Of a DNA stretch of 64,000 nucleotides, positions 9,566 to 22,077 are shown piece after piece. The position numbers and the translations under genes were made by a program. Each line of letters opens with the position of its first letter. Position 1 is the first letter of the stretch. The notes below the pieces were generated by a model. That model was not told the origin of the DNA. It saw nothing but the letters and a program-made list of their open reading frames with translations, and searched no databases. This DNA comes from Chrysophaeum taylorii (lineage: Eukaryota; Sar; Pelagophyceae; Pelagomonadales; Pelagomonadaceae), in assembly GCA_029834535.1 (NCBI GenBank), contig JAQMWT010000557.1:1-64000 (forward strand), read 5' to 3'.

Positions 9566-12077
9566 ATGCTTGCAGTGCTGGGGCTGTGCAGGCGCGTGCC
9601 CGAGAGCGCATTGTACGCGCGGCGGGCGCTGAAGAAAAATAAAAAGAGCGAGACGGGCGTCAGGCAGGGTCTGGGGGACGTGCGGTCGTTGCTGGCGTAC
9701 CTCGCTTCGGCGGCACCCTCTTATTATTACAAGAAGCTAAAATCATCATCCGATGACGATAGCGTTGTTCGCATCACGCAGTTCTCGCACGGCCAGTCGA
9801 ACCCGACCTACGTGCTCCGGTGGCCGGGGTCGTCGACGGGCCTCGTGGTGCGCAAGCAGCCGGCGGGAAAACTTCTCAAGGGCGCGCACGACGTCGGTCG
9901 CGAGCACGCGGTCGCCAAAGCGTTGGGCGAAGCGGGCGTGGCGACGCCGCGGGCCGTCGCTTATTGCGACGACCCGAGCGTTATCGGGACCGAGTTTTGG
10001 TGCTACGAGTACTGCGAAGGGCGGCACTTCGCGGACCCCTACCTCGAAGGTGCCCCGGTCTCGGAGCGGCCCGAGCTCCTGTTGAACGCGGCGAGAGCCG
10101 CGGCGGCGATCCATCGCGCGACCCCTTCCCCCGAACTCCGCGCGCGGCTCTCGACGCATTTGGGGGGGTATCTCGGCCGTCAGGTCCGGACCTGGCGCCG
10201 GCAGTACGAGGCGGCGGACGCGAGGCTCGGCGAGCACACGTCCCCCGAGATTCTGGAGCTCGCCGCGCTATTGGAGGAAACGATATCCGCTCGCCCCGAG
10301 GTCGACGAGGGCGAGTTCGCGTGCGTCGCGCACGGCGATTTGAGGACGGACAACATGATTTACGATTCGAAATCGTCGAAAGTGGTGTCGATATTGGATT
10401 GGGAGCTCGCGACGGTAGGTCATCCGTTGAGCGACCTCGCGTACTTGGCGATGCCTTACGCGGTGCCGCCCGTCCCGTTCGGACCGATCTCCGGCTTCCG
10501 AGGTCTCGACCTCGAGAAACACGGCATTCCGACGAGGGAGGCTTTGGTGGCGGCCTACGTGGACGAGATCAAGGACTTTCCGCAGTTGAAGGAGGTCGTG
10601 GATCGCGCGATTCCACGCTTGGATCTCTTCGCGGCCGTCGGCTACTTCCGGCTCTCGGGCATCGCGAGAGGCGTCTACGCGCGCGCGAAACTCGGCAACG
10701 CGTCCGCGGCCAACGCGATGCTCGTGGGCTCGATGGCCACGACGCTCTCGCGGGTATCGAGGGGCTTGGTAGTAGGAGCCTCGCGACGCCGCCACTATTC
10801 GGTCGACGCGTTCGTGAAGGATAAGGTTATACCGACGGAGCGAGACTCGATGTATCGCGGAGCGTGGGAGATTCCGCCCGAAATCGAAGCCCTCAAGGCC
10901 GAGGCGAAGAGTCTGGGGCTTTGGAACCTGTTTTTTCTCGGCAAACACCCCGACAAACCAGAGACGCCGTACCAGCTCGCATCTTCTGAATACCCCGGCG
11001 GCGGTCTCTCGCTTTTATCCGAGTACGCGCCTCTCTGCGAGGCGATGGGACAGTCCTTGCTCGCGCCCGAGGTCTTCAACTGTTCCGCCCCCGACACCGG
11101 AAACATGGAGGTCATCGCCCAGTTTGGAACCCAAGCTCAAAAGCAAAAGTGGCTCCTTCCGCTTCTTGATGGGACAATAAGGTCCTGCTACGCCATGACC
11201 GAGCCCGAGGTCGCCTCGAGCGACGCGACCAACCTCCGAGCCACCGTCCGCGACGACGGCGACGGACGCCTCGTCCTCGACGGCCGCAAGTGGTGGGTCT
11301 CGGGGGCGATGGATCCGCGCTGTCGCCTATCCGTCTTCCTCGGCAAGGCGATAGGCGAGACGGTCCCTTCGGACGCCCCCAAGCACGCGCGCCACTCTAT
11401 GGTGCTCGTGCCCATGGACAAAGTCTCGCTCGTCCGCCCGCTTCCCGTCTTTGGATTCGACGACGCTCCCCACGGTCACGCAGAAATATTATTCGACAAC
11501 GTCGTCGTCGACAAGTCGGAAGCCATGCTCTTGGGCCACGGCCGCGGCTTCGAAATCGCGCAGGCCCGCCTCGGTCCCGGCCGCGTCCACCACTCGATGC
11601 GAGCGATCGGAGCCTGCGAGAGGGCCCTCCGCATCACCAAGGAACGCATCAAGTCCAGGGTCGCCTTTGGCAAACCCCTCGCCGATCACGGCACGATTAT
11701 GCGCGACATCGCCGACGCCAGGATCGCGATCGACCAGGCCAGGCACCTCGTCCACCACTGCGCCCGCGCGATCGACGCCAAAGGCAACAAGGCTGCGAGA
11801 AAAGATATCGTGCGTCCGTATTTTATTCTCGTAATCAGCACCAGCACCAAATTTCCTTTTCCTTTTCCTCTCTCAGGCCATGATCAAGGTCGCCGTCCCC
11901 CAGATGGCCTGCCGCGTCCTCGACTCCCTCATCCAAATGTGGGGGGGCGCGGGCCTCGCCTCCCCCGACACCCCGCTCGCCCACTTCTACGCCCAAGCCC
12001 GAGTCCTCCGCCTCGCCGACGGCCCCGACGAGGTCCACCTCCAGACCATCGCCAAAATGGAACTCAAAGACACCTAG
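9566..12077 (+). CDS. ACAD11: ACAD10/11-type protein: APH-like kinase fused to acyl-CoA dehydrogenase
   Basis: 814 aa from two exons (9566-11809 and 11877-12077). The N-terminal half is an aminoglycoside-phosphotransferase-type kinase: HGDLRTDN (catalytic loop) and [17 protein letters not shown] (metal-binding). The C-terminal half is an acyl-CoA dehydrogenase: [24 protein letters not shown] and GGAGLASPD for FAD and substrate binding, and LADGPDEVH, the ACAD10/11 version of the catalytic segment. Animal ACAD10/11 phosphorylate and then dehydrate 4-hydroxyacyl-CoAs so that they can enter beta-oxidation; plant IBR3 has the same layout. I infer the same role here. The Arg-rich start ([18 protein letters not shown]) could be a mitochondrial presequence, and the C-terminus (KDT) is not a PTS1 peroxisomal signal. 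The first ATG after the minisatellite is taken as the start. Confidence 0.88.
11810..11876 (+). other. 67-nt intron of the ACAD10/11 gene
   Basis: gtgcgt...ctctcag. Reading through gives nonsense, while removal joins KAARKDI to AMIKVAVPQ, the expected dehydrogenase sequence, in phase 0. It ends in a pyrimidine-rich stretch (cctctctcag). Confidence 0.85.
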
Positions 12078-12138
12078 CAAAATCTCTACTGCATCTTCTT
12101 TCTTCTTGGATCTTGGAACAACAACAAGAAGAAGAAGG

Positions 12139-12139
<1 letters not shown>

Positions 12140-12169
<30 letters not shown>
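12140..12169. repeat. (GA)n microsatellite
   Basis: Fifteen GA units in the 3' flank of the ACAD gene, followed by a T run. Confidence 0.9.
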
Positions 12170-12172
<3 letters not shown>

Positions 12173-12273
12173 TTTTTTTTGAACAACAACGCCCGTACAA
12201 AGCTGCTGCCGCTGCTTCTTCTTAAGAGTGTGGCACATCGCACGCCACGGCTCCGTGCTGCGGCCGGGAATTA

Positions 12274-12319
12274 ATTCACATTCACATTCGCATTCACATT
12301 CGCATTCGCATTCACTCAC
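12274..12319. repeat. ATTCRC hexanucleotide repeat
   Basis: Seven units alternating attcac and attcgc, just before a possible ATG at 12337. Confidence 0.85.
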
Positions 12320-12336
12320 GATGATGCCGCCGCCGT

Positions 12337-12606
12337 ATGCGGGTCGTCGGGCTCGACTTTGGATCCAAGCCCGTCTTTATAAAGAAGATTATTGCGTACG
12401 CAGGGTTGATGACGGTGAACGAGGTCAAAGGCGGCGAGGACCGTGACATCGAGACCCAGTCTCCGTCCTCGCTCCGCGCTCCAGAAGATCGACTTACCTT
12501 CCGACTCTCGTCCTCGTCGTCGTGCTGTCCTCGCCCCGCCCTGTTCTCAAACCAGCCGGTTTTTCTTGCAGCGCACACATTTTTGTCTTTAAATGTCGAC
12601 TGCTAA
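12337..12606 (+). pseudogene. Short ORF with Hsp70/actin-like start, probably a fragment
   Basis: It opens MRVVGLDFGSKPVFI, resembling the phosphate-1 loop that starts Hsp70/Hsp110 ATPase domains (VVGIDFG). Nothing after about residue 15 continues that similarity, and the frame ends inside a LINE A tail. It could equally be chance coding sequence. No function is claimed. Confidence 0.25.
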
Positions 12607-12705
12607 GAGGGGGGTGTGTGTGGGAAGCATGAAGGATGTGGGTGGGTTTGTGGGGTAGGAGGGATGTGCCTGACGGGCGGAGATAAGTACGCGGGACCTA
12701 GTCCC
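12586..12705 (-). mobile_element. LINE A 3' end, truncated copy (about 120 bp)
   Basis: From tctttaaatgtcgactgcta through ggatgtgcctgacgggcgga to ggacctagtc it matches 5864-5980 almost exactly, with no part of the coding region. It is a 5'-truncated retrocopy. Confidence 0.85.
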
Positions 12706-13987
12706 CTGATGATGAGTCTCGGCCCTTTTCGTTATTATTAGTAGTGTGCGTCTCGAATCCTGATGGGGTTGTGTTGTGTGCGAAATCATATGCGTGGTCG
12801 AGGCACTTCTACACGACTCGATGATTTTTATAAGCTTCAAGTAGAGCGGAGAGCGCCGCGCTTTGGAGGGAGAATTTCGAGGTGGATGACCTCGGCGGCA
12901 AAGTGCGCGACGCCCGGCACGGCGTGATGGTTCAGAGTCGCCGTCGATCGCGATCCACGACAGTGACTTTTACAGCGAGCGAACTTCGCTGGAATAATCA
13001 AAATCTCTCGAATCGAGCAGCGCTCGGTGTATAACATCCATCGCGAGTTCGAGGCGCCCGAAGGGACGCACGCCATCATTGTTGGCGACGCTGGAAAGAC
13101 TCTTTTTTTTTTCTCCCCGTGCATTTAGCTGCTAGCGGCGTCGTGCGCGTTTTTTGGGTCTTCAAGGAGGGCGAAATCATTTTCTTCTTCGAATCACCAC
13201 GAGTGTGTTGTAGTATGTTGGCCCGACGTTGCGAATCGTTCGCGCTCATCGACCCACCCGAAAAATGGTAGACCCTTTCCGGGACGTAGCCAGGTGCCAC
13301 ACCATCAAATTTGCGCCGAACAAGGAGCACTACAAGTATAAGGCCGACTAGAGGACTAGACCGTACTCATCACCGAACCGCCGCCGCGCGGGTCGGGCGC
13401 GGCTGGTGGCCACATTGCCATAGTCCCTGATCAAAGAGACGTATGTTCTCCACAGCGCTGACACGCCGCAGACTTGTACTAGACACAGACTTTTTTTTTT
13501 TTGCGAGTTCGAACCCCCGAGGTGTGCTACCATCATCGTGAGCGCGTGATGCTGCTGCACAGTGATGGTGGCGTTCCATTCCGAGGAGGAGGGTGCGCGT
13601 CCCCTTCTTCGCGGGCCGCAACTTGCTCGGAGCCAGGTCCCCAAAAAAATAGGTAGGATATGGCTCTTCTTCTTCACGTCGCGACGGCCACGCGCGCCAT
13701 ACTATTTCTCGAACCCCGAAGAACGACCTTAGTTTCCTTGGCGGCGGCGTTTTTTTTATTTTCCCACCTCTTCGTTCTCGTCGTTTCGGATTCGTGACAT
13801 CGATGTCCACCAAATTTTAAAGACGGCACTCGCTGAGGGGGAGGGAATATTAAATATCCGAAAAACGGGCTTATGCGGCGGACGGAGGAAGGCAACCCGG
13901 TGGTACACCATATCATACGGGCTTTTCAGCGTATGGCTTTGCTCCATCATCCTCGGATGAAAGAAGACGAAGAAAAAAAATCAACCG
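12706..13987. other. Unassigned region with coding-like scraps
   Basis: No complete gene. Short plausible plus-strand pieces appear in changing frames, for example REFEAPEGTHAIIVGDAG (about 13035-13090) and HTIKFAPNKEHYKYKAD before a stop near 13350, with T-runs between them. This suggests one or more decayed host genes whose family I do not recognise. Confidence 0.4.
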
Positions 13988-14581
13988 TCACGGCAGTGTG
14001 TCGATCATCTTGCTGGAGTCGCAGGGCGGCGGGGCGAGACTGTCGCTGCGGCGCTTGAGAGTTTCCGCGAGTTCGGCAACCAGCGGAGCGTTCGGTTTGA
14101 GGTCGTCGACGGCTACTTGATTCGCGGCCGCGCGGACCAACTGCAAGGAAAAGTCGATCGAGGCCTGCCACTCCTCGAGCTCCTGAGCGCTGCGCGCGCG
14201 CACTTGGAAGGGTCCCTCGCGGAGGACGCCCCTGTCGTCCTTGCAGGCGGTGAGCTCAAAGTAGTGAAGCTCTTGTTCTTCGACGCCGCGCCCGTGCTTC
14301 CCCTTCAAATTCGGCGCCGACCTTTGAATCTGCGTCTCGGCCGTCAACTGGACGAGCCCTTTTTGTGCGCCCATCGACGCGTCCTCGAAGTACCGCAGCT
14401 CGCCGCGGTCGATGTCCAGGCTAAAGTACCGCTCCTGCCAGTTCCGACGCCCGCTCAGACTCGCCCGCACGTTTCGGCTCCCGCCCTTCTTCAGCATCTC
14501 GCCGCGCGTCCGGAGTGGCCGCCCGAACTCGTCCTTGAGCGTCCGCGAAAAGCATTCGTCGTGCTCGACCACTATGTTCAT
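13988..14581 (-). CDS. Small PH-domain protein
   Basis: 197 aa from the ATG at 14581. Residues about 22-150 have a pleckstrin-homology pattern: GEMLKKGG at the first strand, NWQERYFSLD, then GELRYFED, KGLVQL, a basic loop (APNLKGKHGRG), HYFELTA and a closing helix with the invariant Trp (AQELEEWQASIDF). PH domains bind phosphoinositides or proteins at membranes; no catalytic domain is attached. The C-terminal 45 residues look disordered, ending SSKMIDTLP. The basic residues early in the domain (KK, then R...R) could serve phosphate binding, but this is inference. It is a single exon and its neighbours are unrelated. Confidence 0.75.
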   Translation of the reverse strand: MNIVVEHDECFSRTLKDEFGRPLRTRGEMLKKGGSRNVRASLSGRRNWQERYFSLDIDRGELRYFEDASMGAQKGLVQLTAETQIQRSAPNLKGKHGRGVEEQELHYFELTACKDDRGVLREGPFQVRARSAQELEEWQASIDFSLQLVRAAANQVAVDDLKPNAPLVAELAETLKRRSDSLAPPPCDSSKMIDTLP

Positions 14582-14975
14582 CACTCACTCTCTCCGTCGT
14601 CGGAAAAACACGCCACACGACGGAACACGCAACGGACTCTTTTAGCCCAACCGGCCTTATTTTTGTGGGACCACCACTCCCACACGGCTTTATTGTGGTT
14701 ACGTGCCCTTTTGGTTATGGGCCCTTTCATGCGCTCGAGGTGAGTATTGTGCTCATATCCGCCCTACCGCTGCGTACTACGAAGCACCAAAGGGAGAGTG
14801 AGTACCCCTGCTGGGTGGTGGCGCCTATGCCTGTTACGGCTTGCCTTCCGCACCAGGCCGACGACGGCGCTGCATATACGGCCACACACCACCACCAAAA
14901 CCGCATGATGCTCATCACAGCTCCATGCACATCATGCTGATGTGGCGGCCGAAGCGATTAACTGTCGTGGCATCA
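14582..14975. other. Intergenic DNA, nothing recognised
   Basis: About 390 bp between the PH-domain gene and the Copia insertion. Open frames are short and unlike any family I know. Probably the PH-domain gene's promoter side plus spacer. Confidence 0.5.
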
Positions 14976-14980
14976 AGGCA

Positions 14981-15401
14981 TGGAGAGATTTGACCCTCTC
15001 CGGGTACATGGTAGAGACTGCGTGCAGTCTTAGGCGTGCGTGTACAGACCATTCATTCCGCTTGTCACATGCTACTAGACAAGGGCTAGGGATTTAAGCC
15101 CGAACTCCTTCTTAAGGACATTAGGCCCCATAGAAGCGTTTACACTGACAACGAGGAACGAAGCCTCTGTTAATTAAACAGAAAAAAAAAACCGTACCTG
15201 ACGTTATGCGCGCCTGGAGGCCTACTCCATGTTGGAAAAGAGCTTCAGACTGGGTTCTTCATGGTCGTGAATAAATAATTGCGGAAGGGTAAGGAAGGAC
15301 AGGAGGAACGAGGGAAAGCCGTATTACGGAGAGAAAACCCTCGTGTAGAGATAGGTGTGAAATGTTCCAGTGTCGCACACATAATAGTGTAGCTCTCTGG
15401 A
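14981..15401 (-). repeat. 3' LTR of family A copy 2
   Basis: 421 bp, paired with 26528-26929. Immediately inside it the plus strand reads ccccct, i.e. a GAGGGGG purine tract on the element strand, the expected plus-strand primer site. Confidence 0.88.
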
Positions 15402-15402
15402 C

Positions 15403-17569
15403 CCCCTCAACGTGTGAAAACGGTTTATGCATTGCAGACGTTCTTGAAGCGGAACTTGTGCAATATACACGAAAACAGTGGACAATGGGACAAACAACAA
15501 CAGAACAGGACAAATTAATTATGATGTCGAGCGTGTTTGTGATGTTGCGCAGAGAAGCTGTATCGGTATCCACAACATCAGATGTGTGGTCCAATTCACC
15601 CTCGCTATTATCGTCCAGTTCCTTTAACTCTGGAGAAGACGAATTATGATCATCAGAGGATAGGTCGTTCGCCGTGTTGGTATTGTGCGTAGTCATTGCA
15701 TCACTCAAGGTGACCAAGGGTGACATGACAGACGAAAGGAAAGACATAGCAGCATCTGGTGTAAGAGCGTGTAGATCCAATGCAGGAATAACACGATCAT
15801 GTGCATCAGACATAGCTGTGTGGAGGTGATGAGCTGCTATTGCGTCGATTAGAACTCGCTGTGCCTCATTATACGTATCTGGAGGGAGCTGCCCAATAGA
15901 CGAGATAAGCGACCGAGAAATGATATGGACAAATACAGCAGAGGTCGGGATTATGGTGTTCTGATGCATTTGAAGACTTGACGAAATGTTATCTAGCAAG
16001 GAAACATGTTTGATGTTCTCGGTCACTTGGGTATTAAGTATTTCGTAGGCGTCTTGCATCTGTGTGAGAGAAGTAAGAGCAAGCGATAGTTGATGTTCTC
16101 GTGCCATCAATTGCTGTTCGGTGTTAGTGAGACGTAGAGATAAAGACCGAATCTCTTCTTTTAATTGGTGTAGGGATTCAGCCATATTGTCGTTAGCTTT
16201 ATCTGGCGTGGGCTCCGCGGGTGGATTATCGATCGGCGCTGGTGACACATCTTCAGAAGGGGTATTATTAGTGAAGGTATCAATGATATGGGATGGGTAG
16301 CCAACTTGGATTAACACGTTTTTTAAATTGATTAGGTGGAAGTTGGCAAAAGTAGTGTAGCATTGGCGGTACCGTCTCGGACGAAGTTGCGTCAAGTTGA
16401 TGAGAAACATCGTTAACAAAGCGTTCGATGAGCACGTTAAGTAAATCCTCCGGATTGGTAACTACGCAGATCTTATCGTCCACAGATTGTAACAAAGGCC
16501 AAGCTGCTACAAGAATCTCAAGATTTACACTCGAAATGAAGGGCAGCTGCAGTAAGAGCATGGTGTTAGCGTCAGGGTCGACGAGAATTTTAGAAGCGTC
16601 AACGTTACGGGATGTTGCAGTCTGCATGATTGCCTCTTTGAGCAGCTTGTAAATAGCAATGGACTTTCCAAGACGAAGGATTATGGCTCTTATGTGGGCA
16701 GCTGGATCATTATAACAAGAGAGTTGGAAGGGATGCTGATTGTTGCGAATTAACGCTATCCCATGATTCGACAAGTTACACATCACACAAATCAACAAAA
16801 AGAAAGGGCGCGGTACATCGAAGCAGTGCGATGCATGTTGCTCAGACGCGAGATGATCCTCAATAATTTGCTGGCGAATCCTGTCAGTTTTAAGCTCATC
16901 TTCAGTACAGATGATGAGCACGAGGGGTGTGCCCGGCATCTCAGTTTTATTATAACACTTTGTACACGCCACATGCACTTTGACAACCCCTTTAATGGGT
17001 GGAAAGCGGTGAAAGCGAATACCTTCATTAGGAGATATAGCGGGGGCATTCCGAATGCGCTTTGCTTTGACGCACTGCAATGAACTAAGATATTGGACGT
17101 CGTCCACAAAGTCTGTCTGTTGTGCTTCGGTAAGCAGCTGCTGCACAGACTTAAGCCAACTCTGAGGATTCTTATGCTGAGGGATGAGAAAGTTTGGCGG
17201 GGATGCACCAAGGGCGGATATGTTCCCTGACATCATCGTAAGTGCGTCAAATTTGCAATGTTTAAGCAGGAAATACTCAGACTTTGATGGTTGCGATTTA
17301 GACGGTTGTTGGACAGTTGCCTTGGGTGCCTTGGGCGTAACGGGCGTAGATTGATGTCCTTGAGCCACCGACAAATAGGTTTGATGCTTCCGATTAGGGG
17401 AACTAGTCGGTGCAACGCTTGGAGTTAGAGCATTAAAAGGTGGGGATAGTGACGGTGCACCACCACGACCACGGTTCAGGGTAGAATGGCGCCGGCTCGC
17501 AGCATCTTTGTTTTTAGTGGGATTCATCGTAAAAAGAATATCCACATCACATCTTTCATTGCATTTCAC
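15403..17569 (-). pseudogene. Family A extra 3' region of unknown function
   Basis: Between RNase H and the 3' LTR lie about 2.1 kb of coding-like sequence. The N-terminal part is basic and Ser/Pro-rich (SRRHSTLNRGRGGAPSLSP). A Cys/His-rich stretch follows, with VHVACTKCYN and then EHLAS-like histidines and ICVMCNLSNHG. The C-terminal part has a coiled-coil-like stretch (EEIRSLSLRLTNTEQQLM). Usual Copia elements end after RNase H. It resembles no envelope or other protein I know. Fossil. Confidence 0.55.
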
Positions 17570-17643
17570 ATTTTAGCGAGCCAGTATTCCTTTGCATAGC
17601 AGGGTTAGTTTAAAGTCATTTTGGACATAATGAAGGGTAAGGA

Positions 17644-19923
17644 TTAACCATCTTGTTGAGCTATGGGTTGTTGTAAGCCGAGTAACGTGCGAAATCTGCT
17701 GAAGAGCGGAGCTCCAAAGGGTTTAGTAAATCCATCGACGATATTTTGGGTACCGGAAACATGATGTAGACGTATACGTTTTAACTGTACGTAGTCGCGA
17801 ATACGGAACCAGCGTGTGCTGATAGCCTTGGCCTTAGTCGCACTGTCGGGATTGTTGGGAAGATGAATAGCAGAGGCAGAGTCTCCCATTATAGGACAGT
17901 TACGTATGAACGACATGTCCGATGGGAGGGGATTGTCGTGAGCATCATAGTCTAGAAGCAAGTCTCTCCCTGAAGGTTGGCGGAGATAGAGTGAGGATTT
18001 ATAGCGAATGCCATTTCTGTTAACAATATGCGTAACCAGACTACATCATCGGCACACATATTAAGGGCGATAAGTTCACTCTCATGCGTAGAAGTAGCTG
18101 TAATAGGCTGCAACTTAGACTTCCAAGTGATGAGAGAACCAAACAAAAAGATAGCGTAACCGGCTGTAGATTTGCGGTCTTGTTCATAAGAGGGTGCATT
18201 ATCGGCATCGACGAACGCGACCAGTGGATCAAAATTACCTGAATTAACTTGTTCTTTAGTGTAATCCAACATGGTGGCCATGTCAGTACGATTACCAATA
18301 AGAAGTCGAAGATGGTCCATTAGAGCGGAAGACCCAGAGTAGTACAAGAGGCGAAGATTACTATTTTCGGGCTTGCGCAAATAGCGGAGCGTTTCTGTTA
18401 GTACTTGAGCATGTAGAAATGCTGGATTATGCATTCCTCGAGAGCAACGACTAAGACTTTGTGATAGATCGGGGCGACAAGCCAATTGGACAAACGTGAG
18501 CTTGCCGAGTAGAGTAGAGAAGGTGTGAAGGATGAACTTGTCCATATCAGAAGATGGCTCTCCAGTTTTATACGTGGTTGATGGTGGCATCGGTGTGGAA
18601 GTGGGACGTAACTGCATTAAAATGGGGTACTCTTCGAACAATGCATCAAGTTTAGCCTGACAGTCCAGTGATATAGAACCATCAGTTGTACGCGTTATGC
18701 GCATGCCTAGGAGAGTATGGACTTCCTCGAAGGTGTCGACTGAGTATTCCTTTTTCAGGGCTTGCTGGAACTCACGACGTAGAGTTTCCGAAGTGCAAGT
18801 AATGACGACGTCGTAAACTGAGAGCGTGCAAATTAGAAATGTAGCGTCAGCTTGGACTTTAGCGTAAATGCATGCGTCTGTTCGAAATATAGTATAGCCT
18901 AATGAATCAAAGAAGCCGTTTATGGTTCGATTCCAAAGGGCAGGGCTCTGACGTAATCCATCGAGAGATTTAAGTAGCTTTGGGAGACGACGGCCTTGGT
19001 ATTTAGTATCTTCGGGATCGAGAAGGTAAATAAATGCCTTGTGGCAGTTTGACATGGACATGAGAATCGATGGGAGCTTGAACAAAAGCGTTAGGGACGT
19101 CGACATGGTAAACGGGAAGTCGCAGATGAGCTGCTAGTGCCAGAATACAACGGATGCCAGTAAGCTGTGCCATAGGGCTGAGTGTGTATAAAAAATCGGT
19201 GCCCAGAGAGGCTAAGAATCCTCGTAGGACCAGGCGTGCTTTATGTTTAATGTACTGACCAGCAGCGTTGGTTTTTATACGTAGGACGAGGCGGGTGTCA
19301 ATAGGCTTTGAGTTGACCATTGGCAGCGCTAGTTTAAAGCAGCCAAACATAACAATATCAAAAATCTCCTTGGAGATGGCAGCAACATAAGCTTTGCGAT
19401 CAGCGTCCGAGAGACCTTTGAGGCAGTTCAACTCATATTCATCAATTTTGATATCTTTGGCTTGAATCTTGTATTCGTCCGAACCAACGGTGCTGGGGTC
19501 ATGAGTCGTCGTCAGATGAGTAATTGCGTAAGAAGCGACATTATCGTGCAGATGAGTGTGATCGGGATCTTCGACGAGCTGAACAACTAGTAGAGGAGCA
19601 TCACCAAGGTGTGCCTCAATGTAATGCGATTGCACGGTGATATAGTCTTCGATGGCGGAGAGATGAGGCTCGGAGGCACCATAAGAAGCGTCATTATGAT
19701 CCAAAATGGAGTGGGGCGTGAACAAAGCATAAACATACTGAGCGGGAGGAACTTGTAAGGCGTGAGCATGTTCAGAAATAAAATGAACGAGAGCTTGAGG
19801 GAGGTGAAAGTCTGCAAGGTTGACGTCGTCGCAGAAGTGAACATGAGGAGCATCCGGCGATGGGTGGCTATGGCTCCTATGACACACACACACTGAAGAG
19901 GACTGGGAAATCGCTTGGTGCAC
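17644..19923 (-). pseudogene. Family A reverse transcriptase and RNase H region
   Basis: Copia-type reverse transcriptase landmarks in order: LKGLSDADRKAYVAAISKEI, RLVLRIK, YHVDVPNAFVQAP, KLLKSLDGLRQSPALWN, and RNase H landmarks TAGYAIFLFGS, THESELIAL, IRLHHVSGTQNIVDGFTKP. The order integrase, RT, RNase H is diagnostic for Copia. Fossil with several interruptions. Confidence 0.85.
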
Positions 19924-20226
19924 ATGGTGATGAGGTGATGGTGTAAAGGAAGAGATTTAGAAAAAAGATGAGGAAAAGTCAGTTTAGAGGAAACGCGGAC
20001 TTGGTCGTTTTCAGGATTAAGGACAACATCGGCTAAATGATTAACATGGGGTGTTATTAAAGGGTTTATATAACGTTAGCACCACATAAGTAGATGTAGG
20101 GACGACATCCGGGTTCATATTTATAAAATTCGTTAGGTTCCAAATGCAGATAACAAACAGAACCAAAAGGTTTGAGGTAGTCCTGTTGGGGAACATTACA
20201 TTGGTCTCACAAAACGTGTTGGGGGC

Positions 20227-22037
20227 TTAGGACTTTATTGTAAACACGTTCGAGGGAGCCGTTAGGGAGGAGATTATACGATTGGATGGCATGTATAACA
20301 GCCCACGGGTAGTGTGGTGCCGGATCTGTAGGGGGTGACCTTTATAGGGTACATTAAGCATATGCCGGAGTCGTGTAGACGCGGCAGTGGCTATGTGACC
20401 AACAGCGGCTTCTACTTCATGATTAAAGACATGTAAGTAAGGGGGGAACGCGGACATATTAATACCATGTTCCACACGGAAGGGGGTTGTGACATGAGAT
20501 AAATAGGGTTTAAAGGAATCACAATAGATTCGTTTTAGTTGTACATGAACATAAGTAGAGCAAAAATTGCGGACAAACTCAAGGGCGTTACAAAATTCGC
20601 TGGAATTAGTGCTACGACAAAAGTACACTAACAAAAATTTAGAAATGAGACACTCAAAAACAATGATATGTGGAAAGGATCCCCATTCAGAGAGAACGGA
20701 TACGTAACCAACGTCACATGCCCAGGCTTCACCAGGTTGAAAAATTTTTCGAATGATGGTTGCTTGGTAAGGTGATGTGGATGAGGAAAGCGTTTTTTAT
20801 GAATTGTACAATCCACACAGAACTTACGGTAGGGTACGTCAGATGGGTGGTGTCCAGGATTGGCAATAACCTGAACAGCTTTTATAGCTTGAGAATCACT
20901 AGAATGGTGGATGTTGTGAAAATTGGTGGCTCGTTGTTGCGCATCTCGAAATGCGAGGGTGCCTCTGGCATAAACTTTCTTGTCGAAGGGCGCATGCTTC
21001 TCATGGAGCTGTCTTGGCGTTATAAGAGGAATGTGTTTTTCTTTAGTAGGAGATGATGTATCTCCGGATGAGGTGTCAGAGAGGAAGACATGAGCTACTG
21101 AATCGAGATGAAAAGATGGAAGTTCGTGGTTAGAGGCAGGATTATCACAACATGAAAGTTTTTTATTGTAGATGTAGAACATTGTAATGGAACTCTGGTG
21201 TAATAATAAGGATGTATCTGTTGGGAATATATTTGTGAAGAAGGTTGACCTATAGTTTTTGGTTAGAGAGGCATGATCAGGGTCAAACGATGGTGATAGC
21301 GTTAATTTACGCAAGTCATAGACAAGCTGACACAAATGTTTATAAATTATATGATATGTTCCAGCTGGAATAGCATTCGCGATTATATCACAGCGTAGGT
21401 CCGGGGACAAAGACAGAAGAAAATTGATTTGGTACGCTGCGAAGTTATTGGCGCGTGCCAATTCGCGAGTTGAGTAATGTCGGATACGATCGAGTCGTGG
21501 ATCGTACACGAGCATATTAGCAAATCCACGAATGGTAGGAGTAGGCGTGTATAAAGAATGAACTTTGGCACCCATCTTCCTATCGCTTGATGTAATAAAG
21601 CCCAGATATCTGCTTTGGGACAGATGCATGTCACTTAAAGCAAACATTTTATCGATAAATTCGAGACGATTTTCCTGAGGGTAGAAGACAAAATAATCGT
21701 GAAATACAGGAGAAGTATAGGTGACCAGTGCTTGTACTAAACGACGCGTGTCTTGATTTTCATTATTATGATGGTATGCTTGGCAAAGCCAAAGAAAACC
21801 AGTAACAGGTTCGAGAGAAGCAGTCTTGTCGATTCCGGCATCATGTGTTAGGAAGGTATAGGTTTCGCCAAAAGCATTTATATGTGCCTGGTATTTAGAA
21901 GAGGAGTTAGAAACTGTTATGTCTCCTCCTGTATGTCTTCCACCGGTGATGTAAGTGATGGAGGAAGTAGAGGATTTATTTAAAAATAACCTGTGAGATG
22001 GTTGGTTAGATTCGATAGTTGTAATACGAAAGGACAC
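20227..22037 (-). pseudogene. Family A integrase region
   Basis: It contains the pre-integrase zinc-binding pattern (histidines in HNIHHSSD, then CVDCTIHKKR, about 20800-20920) and integrase-core-like sequence with SSEFCNALEF and LKRIYCDSF downstream (20530-20600). About 400 residues without a recognised match precede the zinc-binding part. Fossil. Confidence 0.65.
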
Positions 22038-22077
22038 AGGTAATGTGATAGATTTAGGGAATAACTAACTAACTTCA

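Noticed and set aside
12337-12420. Hsp70/Hsp110 gene start
   Set aside because: Similarity is limited to the first loop of about 12 residues and does not continue, so it is listed only as a weak fragment.
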